Shown here: piece after piece, positions 33,400 to 44,807 of the stretch | How the letters are laid out: each line of letters opens with the position of its first letter | How positions within the stretch are numbered: position 1 is the stretch's first letter | Source: Seleniivibrio woodruffii | GTDB lineage: Bacteria > Chrysiogenota > Deferribacteres > Deferribacterales > Geovibrionaceae | Reading direction: 5' to 3' | DNA: 64,000 nucleotides | Assembly (NCBI RefSeq): GCF_029267515.1 | Contig: NZ_JAJUIS010000004.1 | Span: forward strand, 186,001-250,000 | Position numbers and translations under genes: made by a program | The notes under the pieces: generated by a model | What the model saw: the letters and a program-made list of their open reading frames with translations, nothing else | Told to the model about the DNA's origin: nothing | The model's database searches: none

Positions 33400-34674
33400 C
33401 TACTCCTCTCCCGTGCTCAGCCTGCTTAAAGCGGCATCGGTTTTGCGCAGTCTCCCGCAGAGAGCGGTCATTATACGGCGCGACAAAACGTAGCTGTCTT
33501 TCATTATCTCGTCGAACTCATAGGGGGAAAGCACCAGCACCCGCGTTTCGCTGTCCGCCTGCAAGGTTGCTGTTCTTGTTTCGCCTGTGATATGCGCCAT
33601 CTCGCCGAATATCTCCCCTGCCCCGACAACACCGACCTGCCTGCCGTCGATGATGATGCGCATACTGCCGTCCTCTATATAATATACGTCAAAGCTGGAA
33701 TCGCCCTGTCTGAAGAGTATCTCTCCCTCTTTCAGAGTTCTGGTGAACTTCGAAAGGAGATGACTGTTCATCCGCATGAAAAGCGGCGATGGTTTTTCCA
33801 GTGAAAACAGCTTGTTAAGTATAAGGATATCCGCGCGGTAGCATACGAAAACAAACTGGGCACAGAAAAGATATATCATAAAAACGAAATATGCCCACAC
33901 AAGAATTACGATAACAGACCCGACAATACCGTATGCCGTGCTGACGCTGAACAGATGAAACATACCGAAAGCCGCGAATTTTACTGCACCGTAAAGCACA
34001 AGAAACAGAACCGCACCCTTTGCAGCGCTTTTGTTATCCGGCTTTTTCACAGGTATATATTTAAAACTGGCGAATACCAGCAAAAAACTGAGAAATGCAG
34101 CAACTACGCTGGAAACAACCGAAATGGTATGAATAACCATTACCCCTGTGATATTAAAGAACGTAAGATACTCTATTATAAGCCCTTTCAGACCACTGAA
34201 AACCGACAGAAGAAGAACCAGCGCAAAAACTACGGGGAGTATAACAAACGCGATAACGTTCTCCATCAGGAAATTACGTTTATTCTCCGATGGAAAAATG
34301 ACGAAAAACGCGCGCTGAATGGCAACCAGTATCAGTCTGCTCGACCACACAAGGTTAAGAAGACCGACTATCCCTAACGCGCTTCCTGCACTGCCTGATA
34401 TCCCAAGGTCTTTAAACATCTGAGGCGAAATATTTTCATTGAAGGTATAAAGCAGATAGAACAGCTCTTCCGAAAAATTAGGATACTTAGAAAGGAATGT
34501 GTCAAATATATAAAACAGAAACAGCACCAGAGGGATGAGTGAAAGCAGCATATAATAAGCCGCAGCCGCCGCGTGATTGCGCAGTTCGTTACTGATAAAA
34601 TAACTGTAGCTGAGTGTCAGCCTTTGAAAAAACGACAGGACGTGCCGTTCTATAACAGAATAAACTCCCGTCAT
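33400..34674 (-). CDS. YihY/BrkB-family membrane protein fused to a cyclic-nucleotide-binding domain
   Basis: About 424 residues. Residues about 20-300 are a BrkB/YihY inner-membrane region with six predicted helices and the family motif HAAAAAYYMLLSLIPLVLFL. Residues about 305-415 are a Crp/cNMP-binding domain with a phosphate-binding cassette FGEMAHITGETRTAT that keeps the key Glu and Arg. BrkB proteins are poorly understood; a nucleotide-binding regulatory tail suggests ligand-gated activity. The start overlaps the stop of the VanY-like gene (TGATG), so the two are coupled. Confidence 0.85.
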   Translation of the reverse strand: MTGVYSVIERHVLSFFQRLTLSYSYFISNELRNHAAAAAYYMLLSLIPLVLFLFYIFDTFLSKYPNFSEELFYLLYTFNENISPQMFKDLGISGSAGSALGIVGLLNLVWSSRLILVAIQRAFFVIFPSENKRNFLMENVIAFVILPVVFALVLLLSVFSGLKGLIIEYLTFFNITGVMVIHTISVVSSVVAAFLSFLLVFASFKYIPVKKPDNKSAAKGAVLFLVLYGAVKFAAFGMFHLFSVSTAYGIVGSVIVILVWAYFVFMIYLFCAQFVFVCYRADILILNKLFSLEKPSPLFMRMNSHLLSKFTRTLKEGEILFRQGDSSFDVYYIEDGSMRIIIDGRQVGVVGAGEIFGEMAHITGETRTATLQADSETRVLVLSPYEFDEIMKDSYVLSRRIMTALCGRLRKTDAALSRLSTGEE

Positions 34675-35513
34675 CAGACCACTTTCACATGCCACGGTTC
34701 AAATCGCACGCCATATGGATTTTTTTCATCGTAGCGGATACGCATGTATCCCCCGTGGATAAGACTTGCATACTCTTTTGTGGTTGCGAAACGCTCTGTA
34801 AAATTGTCAGCACCCCAGTTGCGTATGCCAACGTCAAAATCACCCACCCCGTGGAATGAATAGCCAACCGGCGCAAGAGAACGGGAAGCCATAGAGAGGT
34901 TGCCTTTCGTCTGAACCGCTTTATTAAGAAACAGATAAAGCTGTTTTACGATACCCCTTATGCCGGATGTAAGCGTAAGGCTGCGCATGTCCTTCATTAT
35001 TTTGTTATGGGTTGCGACCGCCTCTTTATATATGAAGTGTCCTGTACCGGGCATTTTAACTATTTCGTTTCTGTCTATGCTGTCTGTGAGGGAGGTCATC
35101 ACTTTTTCACCGTAAAATCCGTAAACCGCCGCATCGCGGTTGAAAAGCTCCTCAACGTATTTCTGCTCACGGGCGTTAAGCCCCTGAAGTTTCGCTATAC
35201 GCCCCATCAGCTTCAGCATATCGTCATAATTCAGTATGTTGAAGTTGGCGAAACCGACGTAGTTCATCACCGCCCGTATCTTCATATGGCATGAACGGAT
35301 CATCGCATATTCCTGCGGCGACGCCATGAAATCGTCGGCAAAACTGCGGTCGAAATCCTTTATTTTATTAAAATAGTCTTTACTGAAAAATACACTGTCC
35401 TTAACCTCCGGTTCCGCGTTGAATTTATGCAGAATCTCCCCGAAAGCAGCAGCAGGAGATGCCGAGACGGCAGCTATGCAGGATATCCTTAAAAAATCCC
35501 TTCTTGACAGCAT
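34674..35513 (-). CDS. Tat-exported VanY-like D,D-carboxypeptidase (peptidase M15)
   Basis: A 279-residue protein. The N-terminus SRRDFLRIS followed by a hydrophobic stretch is a twin-arginine signal. The C-terminal half carries the M15 zinc-peptidase motifs: SFHGVGDFDVG (S-x-H, then Asp) and EPWHVKVV (Glu-x-Trp-His). Such enzymes trim the last D-Ala of peptidoglycan stem peptides in the periplasm. The region between (about 60-190) is helical and without recognised homology. It is translationally coupled to the BrkB-cNMP gene, hinting at a joint role in envelope control. Confidence 0.82.
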   Translation of the reverse strand: MLSRRDFLRISCIAAVSASPAAAFGEILHKFNAEPEVKDSVFFSKDYFNKIKDFDRSFADDFMASPQEYAMIRSCHMKIRAVMNYVGFANFNILNYDDMLKLMGRIAKLQGLNAREQKYVEELFNRDAAVYGFYGEKVMTSLTDSIDRNEIVKMPGTGHFIYKEAVATHNKIMKDMRSLTLTSGIRGIVKQLYLFLNKAVQTKGNLSMASRSLAPVGYSFHGVGDFDVGIRNWGADNFTERFATTKEYASLIHGGYMRIRYDEKNPYGVRFEPWHVKVV

Positions 35514-35588
35514 GGCGGGTCAGTCTCCGTTGTTCATTTTTATGTGTATGATACTGGATTTGATTGCCAAAGAAAAGAGAAAAGGAAA

Positions 35589-35611
35589 GGGCGCAGCGTC
35601 AATCTGCGCCC
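35589..35611 (-). terminator. Intrinsic terminator of the FadL-like gene
   Basis: Arms GGGCGCAG and CTGCGCCC, loop of 7, with a T-rich stretch on the minus strand, 8 bases after the stop codon. Confidence 0.8.
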
Positions 35612-35618
35612 TGTGATA

Positions 35619-37055
35619 TCAGAACTTATAGGAAGCAGTTACACCGAAACTCCAGATATGTCCGCCAGCAACAGCGGAAACATCCGCATCGTGCAGACCG
35701 GGTCTGGAATAGCTGTCGTCAAGGTTGTGGCTTGAGCCTGAATCTATTGTGACCTCGCTTATCAGTATGTACTGAACAACGGTATCAACTGTAACTTTTC
35801 CGAAATTAAGACCAACGCCGCCTGAGAAGACGTGTTTGTCAGAGTCCGGCCAGAGAACGTCGAAGGTGTCTTCGGGGACAACTGTAGGGTCATAGTAGTA
35901 ACCGGCTCTGAGAGCTACTTTGTCGTTAAGCAGATACTCTGCACCGACTCTGTACTGCCATGTGTCCTTCCAGTTCCTTTCGAAATACTCCTCATTCGCA
36001 CCGGGAATAAATGTTGGATCAAGCTCTGACTGGAGCAGATAATCGTCCATATACACTGTGTAGGAACCGATGCGGCTCCAGAATGTGCGCACAATATCCG
36101 CCTCAACTTTGAACTTGGGAGTGACCTTGTATTCAAGCCCGAACTGAATTGAATCAGGGGTATCCACAGCCGTATCGGAGCCCAGATTCTCGTTTTTCCA
36201 GTATGCCATTTCCGGAGTTACTTCCGCATCGCCCTCAAGGTCGATGTTTGAATAACTGCGATAGGTTATACCGCCGGTAAGTTTGTCGGTGAATTTATAA
36301 AGAACGCCGAGGTTATAAGACCAGTTGAAGTTGTCCTCATATTCCATATCAATGTCAGCGCCGTCAAGCTCTGTGTATGCTGCCGCAAGAGCCGCGCCGA
36401 CAGCGGGAGCCTGAGCAGAGGGAACCCCGTTCGCCTGTGCTACGCCTGCCATATATGTTGAGTTCTTCATCTTTTCGGGAACGTATCTTTTTCTTTCGTT
36501 GCCTGCCTTCGCCTTGCCGATGGAGATGCCTGCTCCGATAGAGAGTTTATCGTTCACTTTATAGGACAGAGAGGGTGTAACAACCTCTCTCATATACCAT
36601 GAGTGGTATGTGTTGTACGCTGCCGGGTTTTCATTCGGATCCGCGTTCCATTTCAGGTCGAGACCGTAAGGAACATAGAAAGCAACGCCGAAAGTAAGTT
36701 TGTCGGTAATAGGGTGAACATAGCCCATGTGGGGCACGATGAGCAGATCGGCTTCGTCTTTGATGCCGTCCGCGCCGAATGAATCATCCGCAAGAGCACC
36801 GGATGTGTTTACCCTGTATTGTTTAATGGTAAGGTGCGGATCCACAAGGTGGGTACCAACAGAGAGCATTGGCTGTTGGATGTTTGACATAGCCGCGGGG
36901 TTGTAATACACGGCGAAGGGATCGTCGATCCCTGCTACCACCGCACCGCCCATCGACGTAGCCTTGGAGCCGATACCATATGTATCGACGTGTCCTGCAA
37001 AGGCGGAAAATGCCGATGAAAGAAGCAGTGCGGAAAATAATAAAATTTTTTTCAT
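35619..37055 (-). CDS. OmpP1/FadL/TodX-family outer-membrane transporter
   Basis: A 478-residue beta-barrel precursor. A signal peptide ends at AFAG. The mature N-terminus has the hatch motif GIGSKATSMGGAVVAGIDDPFAVYYNPAAM, split here as read, which plugs the barrel, and the C-terminus ends in Phe (VTASYKF) for barrel assembly. FadL relatives let hydrophobic compounds, such as long-chain fatty acids or aromatics, cross the outer membrane. It is a single-gene unit with its own promoter and terminator. The substrate is not evident. Confidence 0.92.
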   Translation of the reverse strand: MKKILLFSALLLSSAFSAFAGHVDTYGIGSKATSMGGAVVAGIDDPFAVYYNPAAMSNIQQPMLSVGTHLVDPHLTIKQYRVNTSGALADDSFGADGIKDEADLLIVPHMGYVHPITDKLTFGVAFYVPYGLDLKWNADPNENPAAYNTYHSWYMREVVTPSLSYKVNDKLSIGAGISIGKAKAGNERKRYVPEKMKNSTYMAGVAQANGVPSAQAPAVGAALAAAYTELDGADIDMEYEDNFNWSYNLGVLYKFTDKLTGGITYRSYSNIDLEGDAEVTPEMAYWKNENLGSDTAVDTPDSIQFGLEYKVTPKFKVEADIVRTFWSRIGSYTVYMDDYLLQSELDPTFIPGANEEYFERNWKDTWQYRVGAEYLLNDKVALRAGYYYDPTVVPEDTFDVLWPDSDKHVFSGGVGLNFGKVTVDTVVQYILISEVTIDSGSSHNLDDSYSRPGLHDADVSAVAGGHIWSFGVTASYKF

Positions 37056-37086
37056 AAATCCTCCACAATAACGGTCAGAAGAGACT

Positions 37087-37116
37087 ATTATATCGCAAAG
37101 GATTTATCAACAACAA
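37087..37116 (-). promoter_or_regulatory. Sigma-70 promoter of the FadL-like gene
   Basis: On the minus strand: TTGTTG, 18-base spacer, perfect -10 TATAAT (complement of 37087-37092). A GGAGGA site precedes the ATG. The rest of the gap to 37200 is AT-rich with nothing further recognised. Confidence 0.55.
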
Positions 37117-37200
37117 AGTTTATAGATTAATTAAACAGAATAATTACTTAATATGCTAATAATTTAAGATGACTATGTTAAGTTTATGACATAAATATGT

Positions 37201-39961
<2,761 letters not shown>

Positions 39962-41167
39962 CTATTGTTTCTCGTATCGTCTTATTATGCTTCCTGCGGG
40001 GAGTGTCAGCCCTTTCAGGATACATTTTATACCTGGTTTGGTGAACTCCACAGGACTTCCGTTAGGTTCGGTTATTTTTCCTGTAAGAATATCCGTCTCC
40101 TCCATGTCCGGCGTGAGGACGCTGACTGCCTCATTCGGCGCAAATTTCGCTTTCGCCTCAATAAGCGTGCCGCCCTCCACAGGTTCAAGCACCTGCCCCA
40201 GATATTCACATCCGCGGATATAGTTTGAAGTGCCGTAGTTCATGGTATTATGGTCTGCATCTCCGTCATAAAAGGCTTCGGTATATTCCCTGTGGCTGAC
40301 GCTTTGAAGCATACGAAACCATTCCTTGTCCGCGGTGTGGTCGCCTTCTGCGGCTCTGTCGATAGCCTTTCTGTACACCCCCGTCACAACGGAAACGTAC
40401 ATGACGCTCTTCATGCGCCCCTCTATTTTAAGGCTCTTAACGCCCGCATCCGCAAGTTCGCCTATACGGTCTATAAGGCACAAGTCCTTACTGTTATAGA
40501 AATAAGTGCCTCGCTCGTCCTCTTCAACGGGATAATACTGACCATCGCGGTTCTGCTCCACAAGGGCATAGTTCCATCGGCAGGACTGGGCGCAGTCCCC
40601 TGCGTTGGCATCCCTGCCTGTCATATAGTTGCTTATGAGACATCTGCCTGACATTGAGATGCACATTGCGCCGTGAACGAACGCCTCCACTTCGCAGGAG
40701 GTGTTTTTGCAGATATATTTTATCTCTTCGCCTGACAGTTCCCGCGCGAGTATAACCCGTTCCGCTCCCAGTTCATGCCAGAACTCAACGGCGGAAAGAT
40801 TGGTCACGTTCGCCTGCGTACTTATGTGTATAGGGATGTTCGGCGCGTATTTTTTCGCATAGCGGAACACGCCGGGGTCGGAAACTATCACCGAATCCGG
40901 TTTAAGCTCCGAAAGCCGACCGAAATATTCTTTCAGACCGTCGAACTCGTTATTTTTCAGATACGCGTTGACGGTTACGTATCCTTTTTTTCCGCTCGAA
41001 TGGAGAAACCTGAGAGCTTTCTCCATCTCTTCCGTATCAAAGTTGCCCGCCCGTGCGCGAAGCCCGAAGCCGTTTCCGGCGAAATAGACAGCATCCGCGC
41101 CGTACTGAACAGCCGCCTGTAGTTTTTCAAAACTTCCTGCCGGAGCGAGCAGTTCCGGTTTTTTCAT
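39962..41167 (-). CDS. trhP: Peptidase U32-family tRNA uridine-34 hydroxylase TrhP (YegQ-like)
   Basis: About 401 residues with the U32 signatures ELLAPAGSFEKLQAAVQYGADAVY and EAFVHGAMCISMSGRC. Several conserved Cys residues (GDCAQSCRW) hold an Fe-S cluster in the family. TrhP hydroxylates wobble U34 to 5-hydroxyuridine using prephenate as oxygen source. The adjacent upstream gene is a TrmR-like methyltransferase that would complete 5-methoxyuridine, which strengthens the call. ATG ATG start (41170 or 41167); 41167 has the better spacing from GAGG. Confidence 0.86.
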   Translation of the reverse strand: MKKPELLAPAGSFEKLQAAVQYGADAVYFAGNGFGLRARAGNFDTEEMEKALRFLHSSGKKGYVTVNAYLKNNEFDGLKEYFGRLSELKPDSVIVSDPGVFRYAKKYAPNIPIHISTQANVTNLSAVEFWHELGAERVILARELSGEEIKYICKNTSCEVEAFVHGAMCISMSGRCLISNYMTGRDANAGDCAQSCRWNYALVEQNRDGQYYPVEEDERGTYFYNSKDLCLIDRIGELADAGVKSLKIEGRMKSVMYVSVVTGVYRKAIDRAAEGDHTADKEWFRMLQSVSHREYTEAFYDGDADHNTMNYGTSNYIRGCEYLGQVLEPVEGGTLIEAKAKFAPNEAVSVLTPDMEETDILTGKITEPNGSPVEFTKPGIKCILKGLTLPAGSIIRRYEKQ

Positions 41168-41733
41168 CATTTCCTCTTCGCTGCGACGACAACACCGCCC
41201 GTAAGGGGCAGAACGCTGCACGCCGTCGTATTCTTTATATGTGCTATGAGTTCGCGCAGGGCAACGGTAGCCCCGGCGTAGCGCTTGGGTATCTCGCAGT
41301 CGGCATCAAAAACGTGCCCGTACATGAACATGTCGTCAAGCACGATAAAGCCGCCGTCGTTAAGCAGTTTTTCGGCATAATAGTAAGCAATCGGGTACTG
41401 CCGCTTCATGGAGTCTATGAATATCATGTCGAAACTCTCTTTGCAGTCACGCATATATTCAACCCCGTCGGCATTTATGAATTTTGTATCGGGAAATTCC
41501 TCGCAGATGCGCCGCGCCTGCTCCAGCCGCATTTCATTACGGTCTATGCAGGTCATTTCCGCACCGCCGGATCCTTTTGCCATATAATAGCTTGAAACGC
41601 CGATTCCGCAGCCTATTTCAAGTATCTTTGCGGGTCTCAGTGCCATCGTGAAGGTTTCCAGAAACTCGCCCACGTCCGGTTCAACGGAGGGTGTCTGGAA
41701 CTTCACAGCCTCTTCGTGCAGAAACGGATACAT
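41167..41733 (-). CDS. trmR: O-methyltransferase, TrmR-like (tRNA 5-hydroxyuridine methyltransferase)
   Basis: A 188-residue class I SAM methyltransferase of the AdoMet_MTase/COMT-like type: EIGCGIGVSSYY binds SAM, and MIFIDSMKRQY and VLDDMFMYG carry metal-binding Asp residues. In Bacillus, trmR (yrrM) sits beside the two U32 genes and methylates ho5U34 to mo5U34. The same pairing here supports that role over a small-molecule O-methyltransferase. It overlaps the MotE-like gene by one base and trhP at its end. Confidence 0.8.
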   Translation of the reverse strand: MYPFLHEEAVKFQTPSVEPDVGEFLETFTMALRPAKILEIGCGIGVSSYYMAKGSGGAEMTCIDRNEMRLEQARRICEEFPDTKFINADGVEYMRDCKESFDMIFIDSMKRQYPIAYYYAEKLLNDGGFIVLDDMFMYGHVFDADCEIPKRYAGATVALRELIAHIKNTTACSVLPLTGGVVVAAKRK

Positions 41734-42218
41734 TACTTCTGAACACCCTGAATCTTGTCCGGTGTAAGTCTTTCAGATATCTTCGCCGCATATTCCGCAT
41801 CGATGGTTCCCATAGCTGAAATTATTTTTCCCGCTGTCATGGAGGGGAGCCTCTGGAAAAGCTGAACAGCCTTGTCCAGATCCATTTTAACTATGACCTG
41901 CGCGGCGTTTTTCGCTTTTGCGGAGCTGTAATCCTTTGCAAGTTTGTCGAGGTTTTTATCCTCCTGAACCTTTATCTCCTTCAGCCGCGACGTAACGGCA
42001 TCCTGCATCTTGCGTATCTCTATCTCTTTCTGGATAAGGTTTTCTTCAAGCGCCTTAACCCTCTCCTCTTTAATTCTTATGTTTTTTTCACGCGTATCAA
42101 GATCTTTTTTTCTGGCATCAAGCTGCTTTGAAATAGCCTGAAGATCCGCCAGATTTTCCGCGTGTACCGATGCGAATGACAGCGCCGCAAAAAGCACGGC
42201 AGCAAACAGTTTATTCAT
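41733..42218 (-). CDS. MotE-like periplasmic coiled-coil protein
   Basis: About 161 residues. A signal peptide (MNKLFAAVLFAALSFASVHA) is followed by a coiled coil (about 25-110) and a MgtE-N-like helical domain (VIVKMDLDKAVQLFQRLPSM). Proteins of this layout beside fliJ are called MotE and support motor function in the periplasm. The ATG at 42218 overlaps the end of fliJ by 8 bases. Its precise role in this organism is inferred from position. Confidence 0.78.
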   Translation of the reverse strand: MNKLFAAVLFAALSFASVHAENLADLQAISKQLDARKKDLDTREKNIRIKEERVKALEENLIQKEIEIRKMQDAVTSRLKEIKVQEDKNLDKLAKDYSSAKAKNAAQVIVKMDLDKAVQLFQRLPSMTAGKIISAMGTIDAEYAAKISERLTPDKIQGVQK

Positions 42219-42639
42219 CTCCTCTTCCGCTCCTTGAGACTGCAAGCTCGTCTATCAGCTTCATCTCTTCTTTGTTCAGGTACGACCTGAAATTTTCTAT
42301 ATGTTTCTCTTTCAGCTTTTCCATAACCTTGTGACGTTCGATTGAGTCCAGAACTTTTTTCTTCTGGATCTCCACCGCGGTTTCAAGCTGCTTTCTTGTT
42401 TTGATAAGGACAGACTTCTGATCGTTCAGTTTTTTTATATATTTATCGTAAAGAAGCATCATTGCGGCGGGCGCCGAATCGCTCTCCTCAACTTTCGAAT
42501 CTATCTCTTTCTGAATCGCCATAATGGCGTTTCTGTTTTCCAGCAGTTTAGTATTCAGCGCGGACAGTTTTCCCTTTTCAATCTCTACAATGCGTTCCCT
42601 GTATTCAAGAACTTTTTGCAGTCTGAACTGTTTTTTCAT
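42211..42639 (-). CDS. fliJ: Flagellar export protein FliJ
   Basis: A 142-residue, almost wholly coiled-coil protein (FRLQKVLEYRERIVEIEKGKL). FliJ sits in the centre of the FliI ring and couples proton flow to type III export. It lies directly after fliI with a 4-base overlap, the usual arrangement. Confidence 0.88.
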   Translation of the reverse strand: MKKQFRLQKVLEYRERIVEIEKGKLSALNTKLLENRNAIMAIQKEIDSKVEESDSAPAAMMLLYDKYIKKLNDQKSVLIKTRKQLETAVEIQKKKVLDSIERHKVMEKLKEKHIENFRSYLNKEEMKLIDELAVSRSGRGDE

Positions 42640-43946
42640 GCGGTGCCGACTATTTTATTGATCATTTCCGCACTCTGCTCAAGGGAGAATGATTCGTTTA
42701 TCCTCTGTTTAAGAAATCCGTTCATGTCGTTTATTTTCGCCAGCGATTCGTCGATTCTCGGGTTGCTGCCCTTAACGTATGCGCCGATATTGATAAGGTC
42801 TTCCGCTTCATTGTATGTAGCCAGAAGGTCCCGGAAACGTCCAGCGTTTTCATACTGATTTTCGGAGACTATCTCTTTCATAAGCCTGCTTGCGCTGTTG
42901 AGTACGTCTATGGCGGGATAGTGGTTCTTACCCGCCAGTGCACGGGAAAGCACTATGTGCCCGTCGATGATGGAGCGCACAGTGTCGCCTATGGGGTCGT
43001 TCATGTCGTCCGCCTCCACCAGAACGGTGTAAAGCCCTGTTATCGAACCGGGTCCTTTGCGGGTACCTGCACGTTCAAGCAGCTTAGGCAGCAGACCGAA
43101 AACTGAGGGGGTGTAACCTTTCGTGGTGGGAGGCTCGCCTACAGTAAGCCCTATTTCCCTCTGCGCCATGGCAAAACGGGTGACAGAGTCCATCATAAGC
43201 ATAACGTTCAGTCCCTTGTCCCTGAAATATTCAGCTATTGCCGTCCCGACAAACGCGCCCAGTTTACGCACAAGTGCAGACTGGTCGGATGTCGCCACAA
43301 CCACAACGCTGCGCTTGAGTCCCTCTTCGCCGAGGTCTCGCTCTATGAACTCCCGCACCTCCCGTCCACGCTCACCTATAAGGGCGATAACGTTAACGTC
43401 GGCGCTGGTATTTCTGGCTATCATACCGAGGGTTACGGATTTACCTACGCCGGAACCGGCGAAGATGCCCACCCTCTGCCCCATGCCCACTGTAATGAGA
43501 TTGTCTATCGCTTTTATACCCGTTGCGATCGGATCTCTGATTATTTCACGCTCAAGCGCCTGCGGAGGGCTGTTATAGACGTTCACCAGTTCGAAATCCC
43601 TTATGGGACCTTTACCGTCAAGCGGATTGCCCAGACCGTCGAGCACTCTGCCCAGAAGTCCGTCGCACACTTTCACCGTGTTTCCGTAAGATTCGTTTGT
43701 GACGGGCGCTCCGGGTGCGATACCCTCGCTCTCCCCGTATGGCATAAGCACTATCCTGTCGTCTTTGAAGCCGACGATTTCAGCAAGTATCTCGTTGCCG
43801 CCGTATCCCTCAATCTTGCATCTAGTACCGATACCAAGAAGAGGTCCGTCCGCCTCGATAGTGAGACCGACAATCTTCGTAACCTTACCCTTTATCTGTA
43901 TGGACGGTTTATGATCAACTGCCTTCAGGCGCGCTAAATTCTTCAT
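42636..43946 (-). CDS. fliI: Flagellum-specific ATP synthase FliI
   Basis: About 436 residues, F1-beta-like ATPase of the flagellar type III export apparatus. It has Walker A GSGVGKS (after GIFAGSG), Walker B VMLMMDSVTR and the conserved GERGREV. The ATG at 43946 follows a GGA-rich site and overlaps fliH by 32 bases. Confidence 0.95.
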   Translation of the reverse strand: MKNLARLKAVDHKPSIQIKGKVTKIVGLTIEADGPLLGIGTRCKIEGYGGNEILAEIVGFKDDRIVLMPYGESEGIAPGAPVTNESYGNTVKVCDGLLGRVLDGLGNPLDGKGPIRDFELVNVYNSPPQALEREIIRDPIATGIKAIDNLITVGMGQRVGIFAGSGVGKSVTLGMIARNTSADVNVIALIGERGREVREFIERDLGEEGLKRSVVVVATSDQSALVRKLGAFVGTAIAEYFRDKGLNVMLMMDSVTRFAMAQREIGLTVGEPPTTKGYTPSVFGLLPKLLERAGTRKGPGSITGLYTVLVEADDMNDPIGDTVRSIIDGHIVLSRALAGKNHYPAIDVLNSASRLMKEIVSENQYENAGRFRDLLATYNEAEDLINIGAYVKGSNPRIDESLAKINDMNGFLKQRINESFSLEQSAEMINKIVGTA

Positions 43947-44787
43947 GTATCCTTTCCACAAATTCGGCAAGCATCCGCTCAATGCAGAAGTTCAGCTCGC
44001 CGACATTGGTTTGAACTTTCAGACTGCCCTTAATGACGTTTCTGTCGGGCAAGGTTTCATAGTCGGGAAAAACGCTGTTCATAGCGTCCACATCGTCGGG
44101 ATTTACCATAAAAATAACCTTTTCCATCTCTTTGAGCGCTTCAATGCTCCTTTTTGTGACGGAAATGACTATTTTATCATTTATTTTGCGTTCGGTACCT
44201 ATAATATCCGCAACCATGGATGAAACTATGTCTGGAAGCTGTGCGTCGAGCTGACCCACGGCGTCCTTATAGATGCTGACCTGCTTGATGACATCGTTAT
44301 AGGTAGCCTGCAATTTTGCCAGATAGTCCGCCTGCTGGGCTTCATATGCCTTTCTTGCCTTCTGCTCACCGTCAGCCTGACCTCGGACAAGTCCGTCTGT
44401 CATGCCTTTCTGATAAGCGTCGCGGCGCACCGCCTCAAGCTGTTCCTCGGTTATTGCCGGCTTCTCCGGTTCCGGTTCGGGCAAAGGTTCGACAACCTCT
44501 TCCGGTTCTTTATGAACGACCATCTCTTTCGGTTGATTATCGAATGATTCAGGCACGAATTTTTTTGACTGGACAACAGCATCCTGAACGACAACAGCCC
44601 TGTGCAGTTCCACGTCTTCATCGAAACTGCGGACGGTCAGTCCGACCTCGCCGGGGGTATATTCCATCTCCCCGATTTTATTATAGTCGTAATTTTTCTG
44701 CCCGCGCTCCACCTCTTCATAAACGGTGAAGTCATAGCTTCGCAGTCTTTTCGGGTTCAGGTTCTGGTCTTTGATTATTCTGGACAT
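43915..44787 (-). CDS. fliH: Flagellar assembly protein FliH
   Basis: A 290-residue FliH: variable N-terminus, a Pro/Glu-rich linker (about 95-112), a helical GxxxG-like stretch (GMTDGLVRGQADGEQKARKAY, here interrupted) and a C-terminal domain (about 190-290) resembling the V-ATPase E stalk. It anchors and restrains FliI. It lies 20 bases after fliG and overlaps fliI. Confidence 0.88.
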   Translation of the reverse strand: MSRIIKDQNLNPKRLRSYDFTVYEEVERGQKNYDYNKIGEMEYTPGEVGLTVRSFDEDVELHRAVVVQDAVVQSKKFVPESFDNQPKEMVVHKEPEEVVEPLPEPEPEKPAITEEQLEAVRRDAYQKGMTDGLVRGQADGEQKARKAYEAQQADYLAKLQATYNDVIKQVSIYKDAVGQLDAQLPDIVSSMVADIIGTERKINDKIVISVTKRSIEALKEMEKVIFMVNPDDVDAMNSVFPDYETLPDRNVIKGSLKVQTNVGELNFCIERMLAEFVERIHEEFSAPEGS

Positions 44788-44807
44788 ACGCTACCCCACA
44801 CCCGCTG

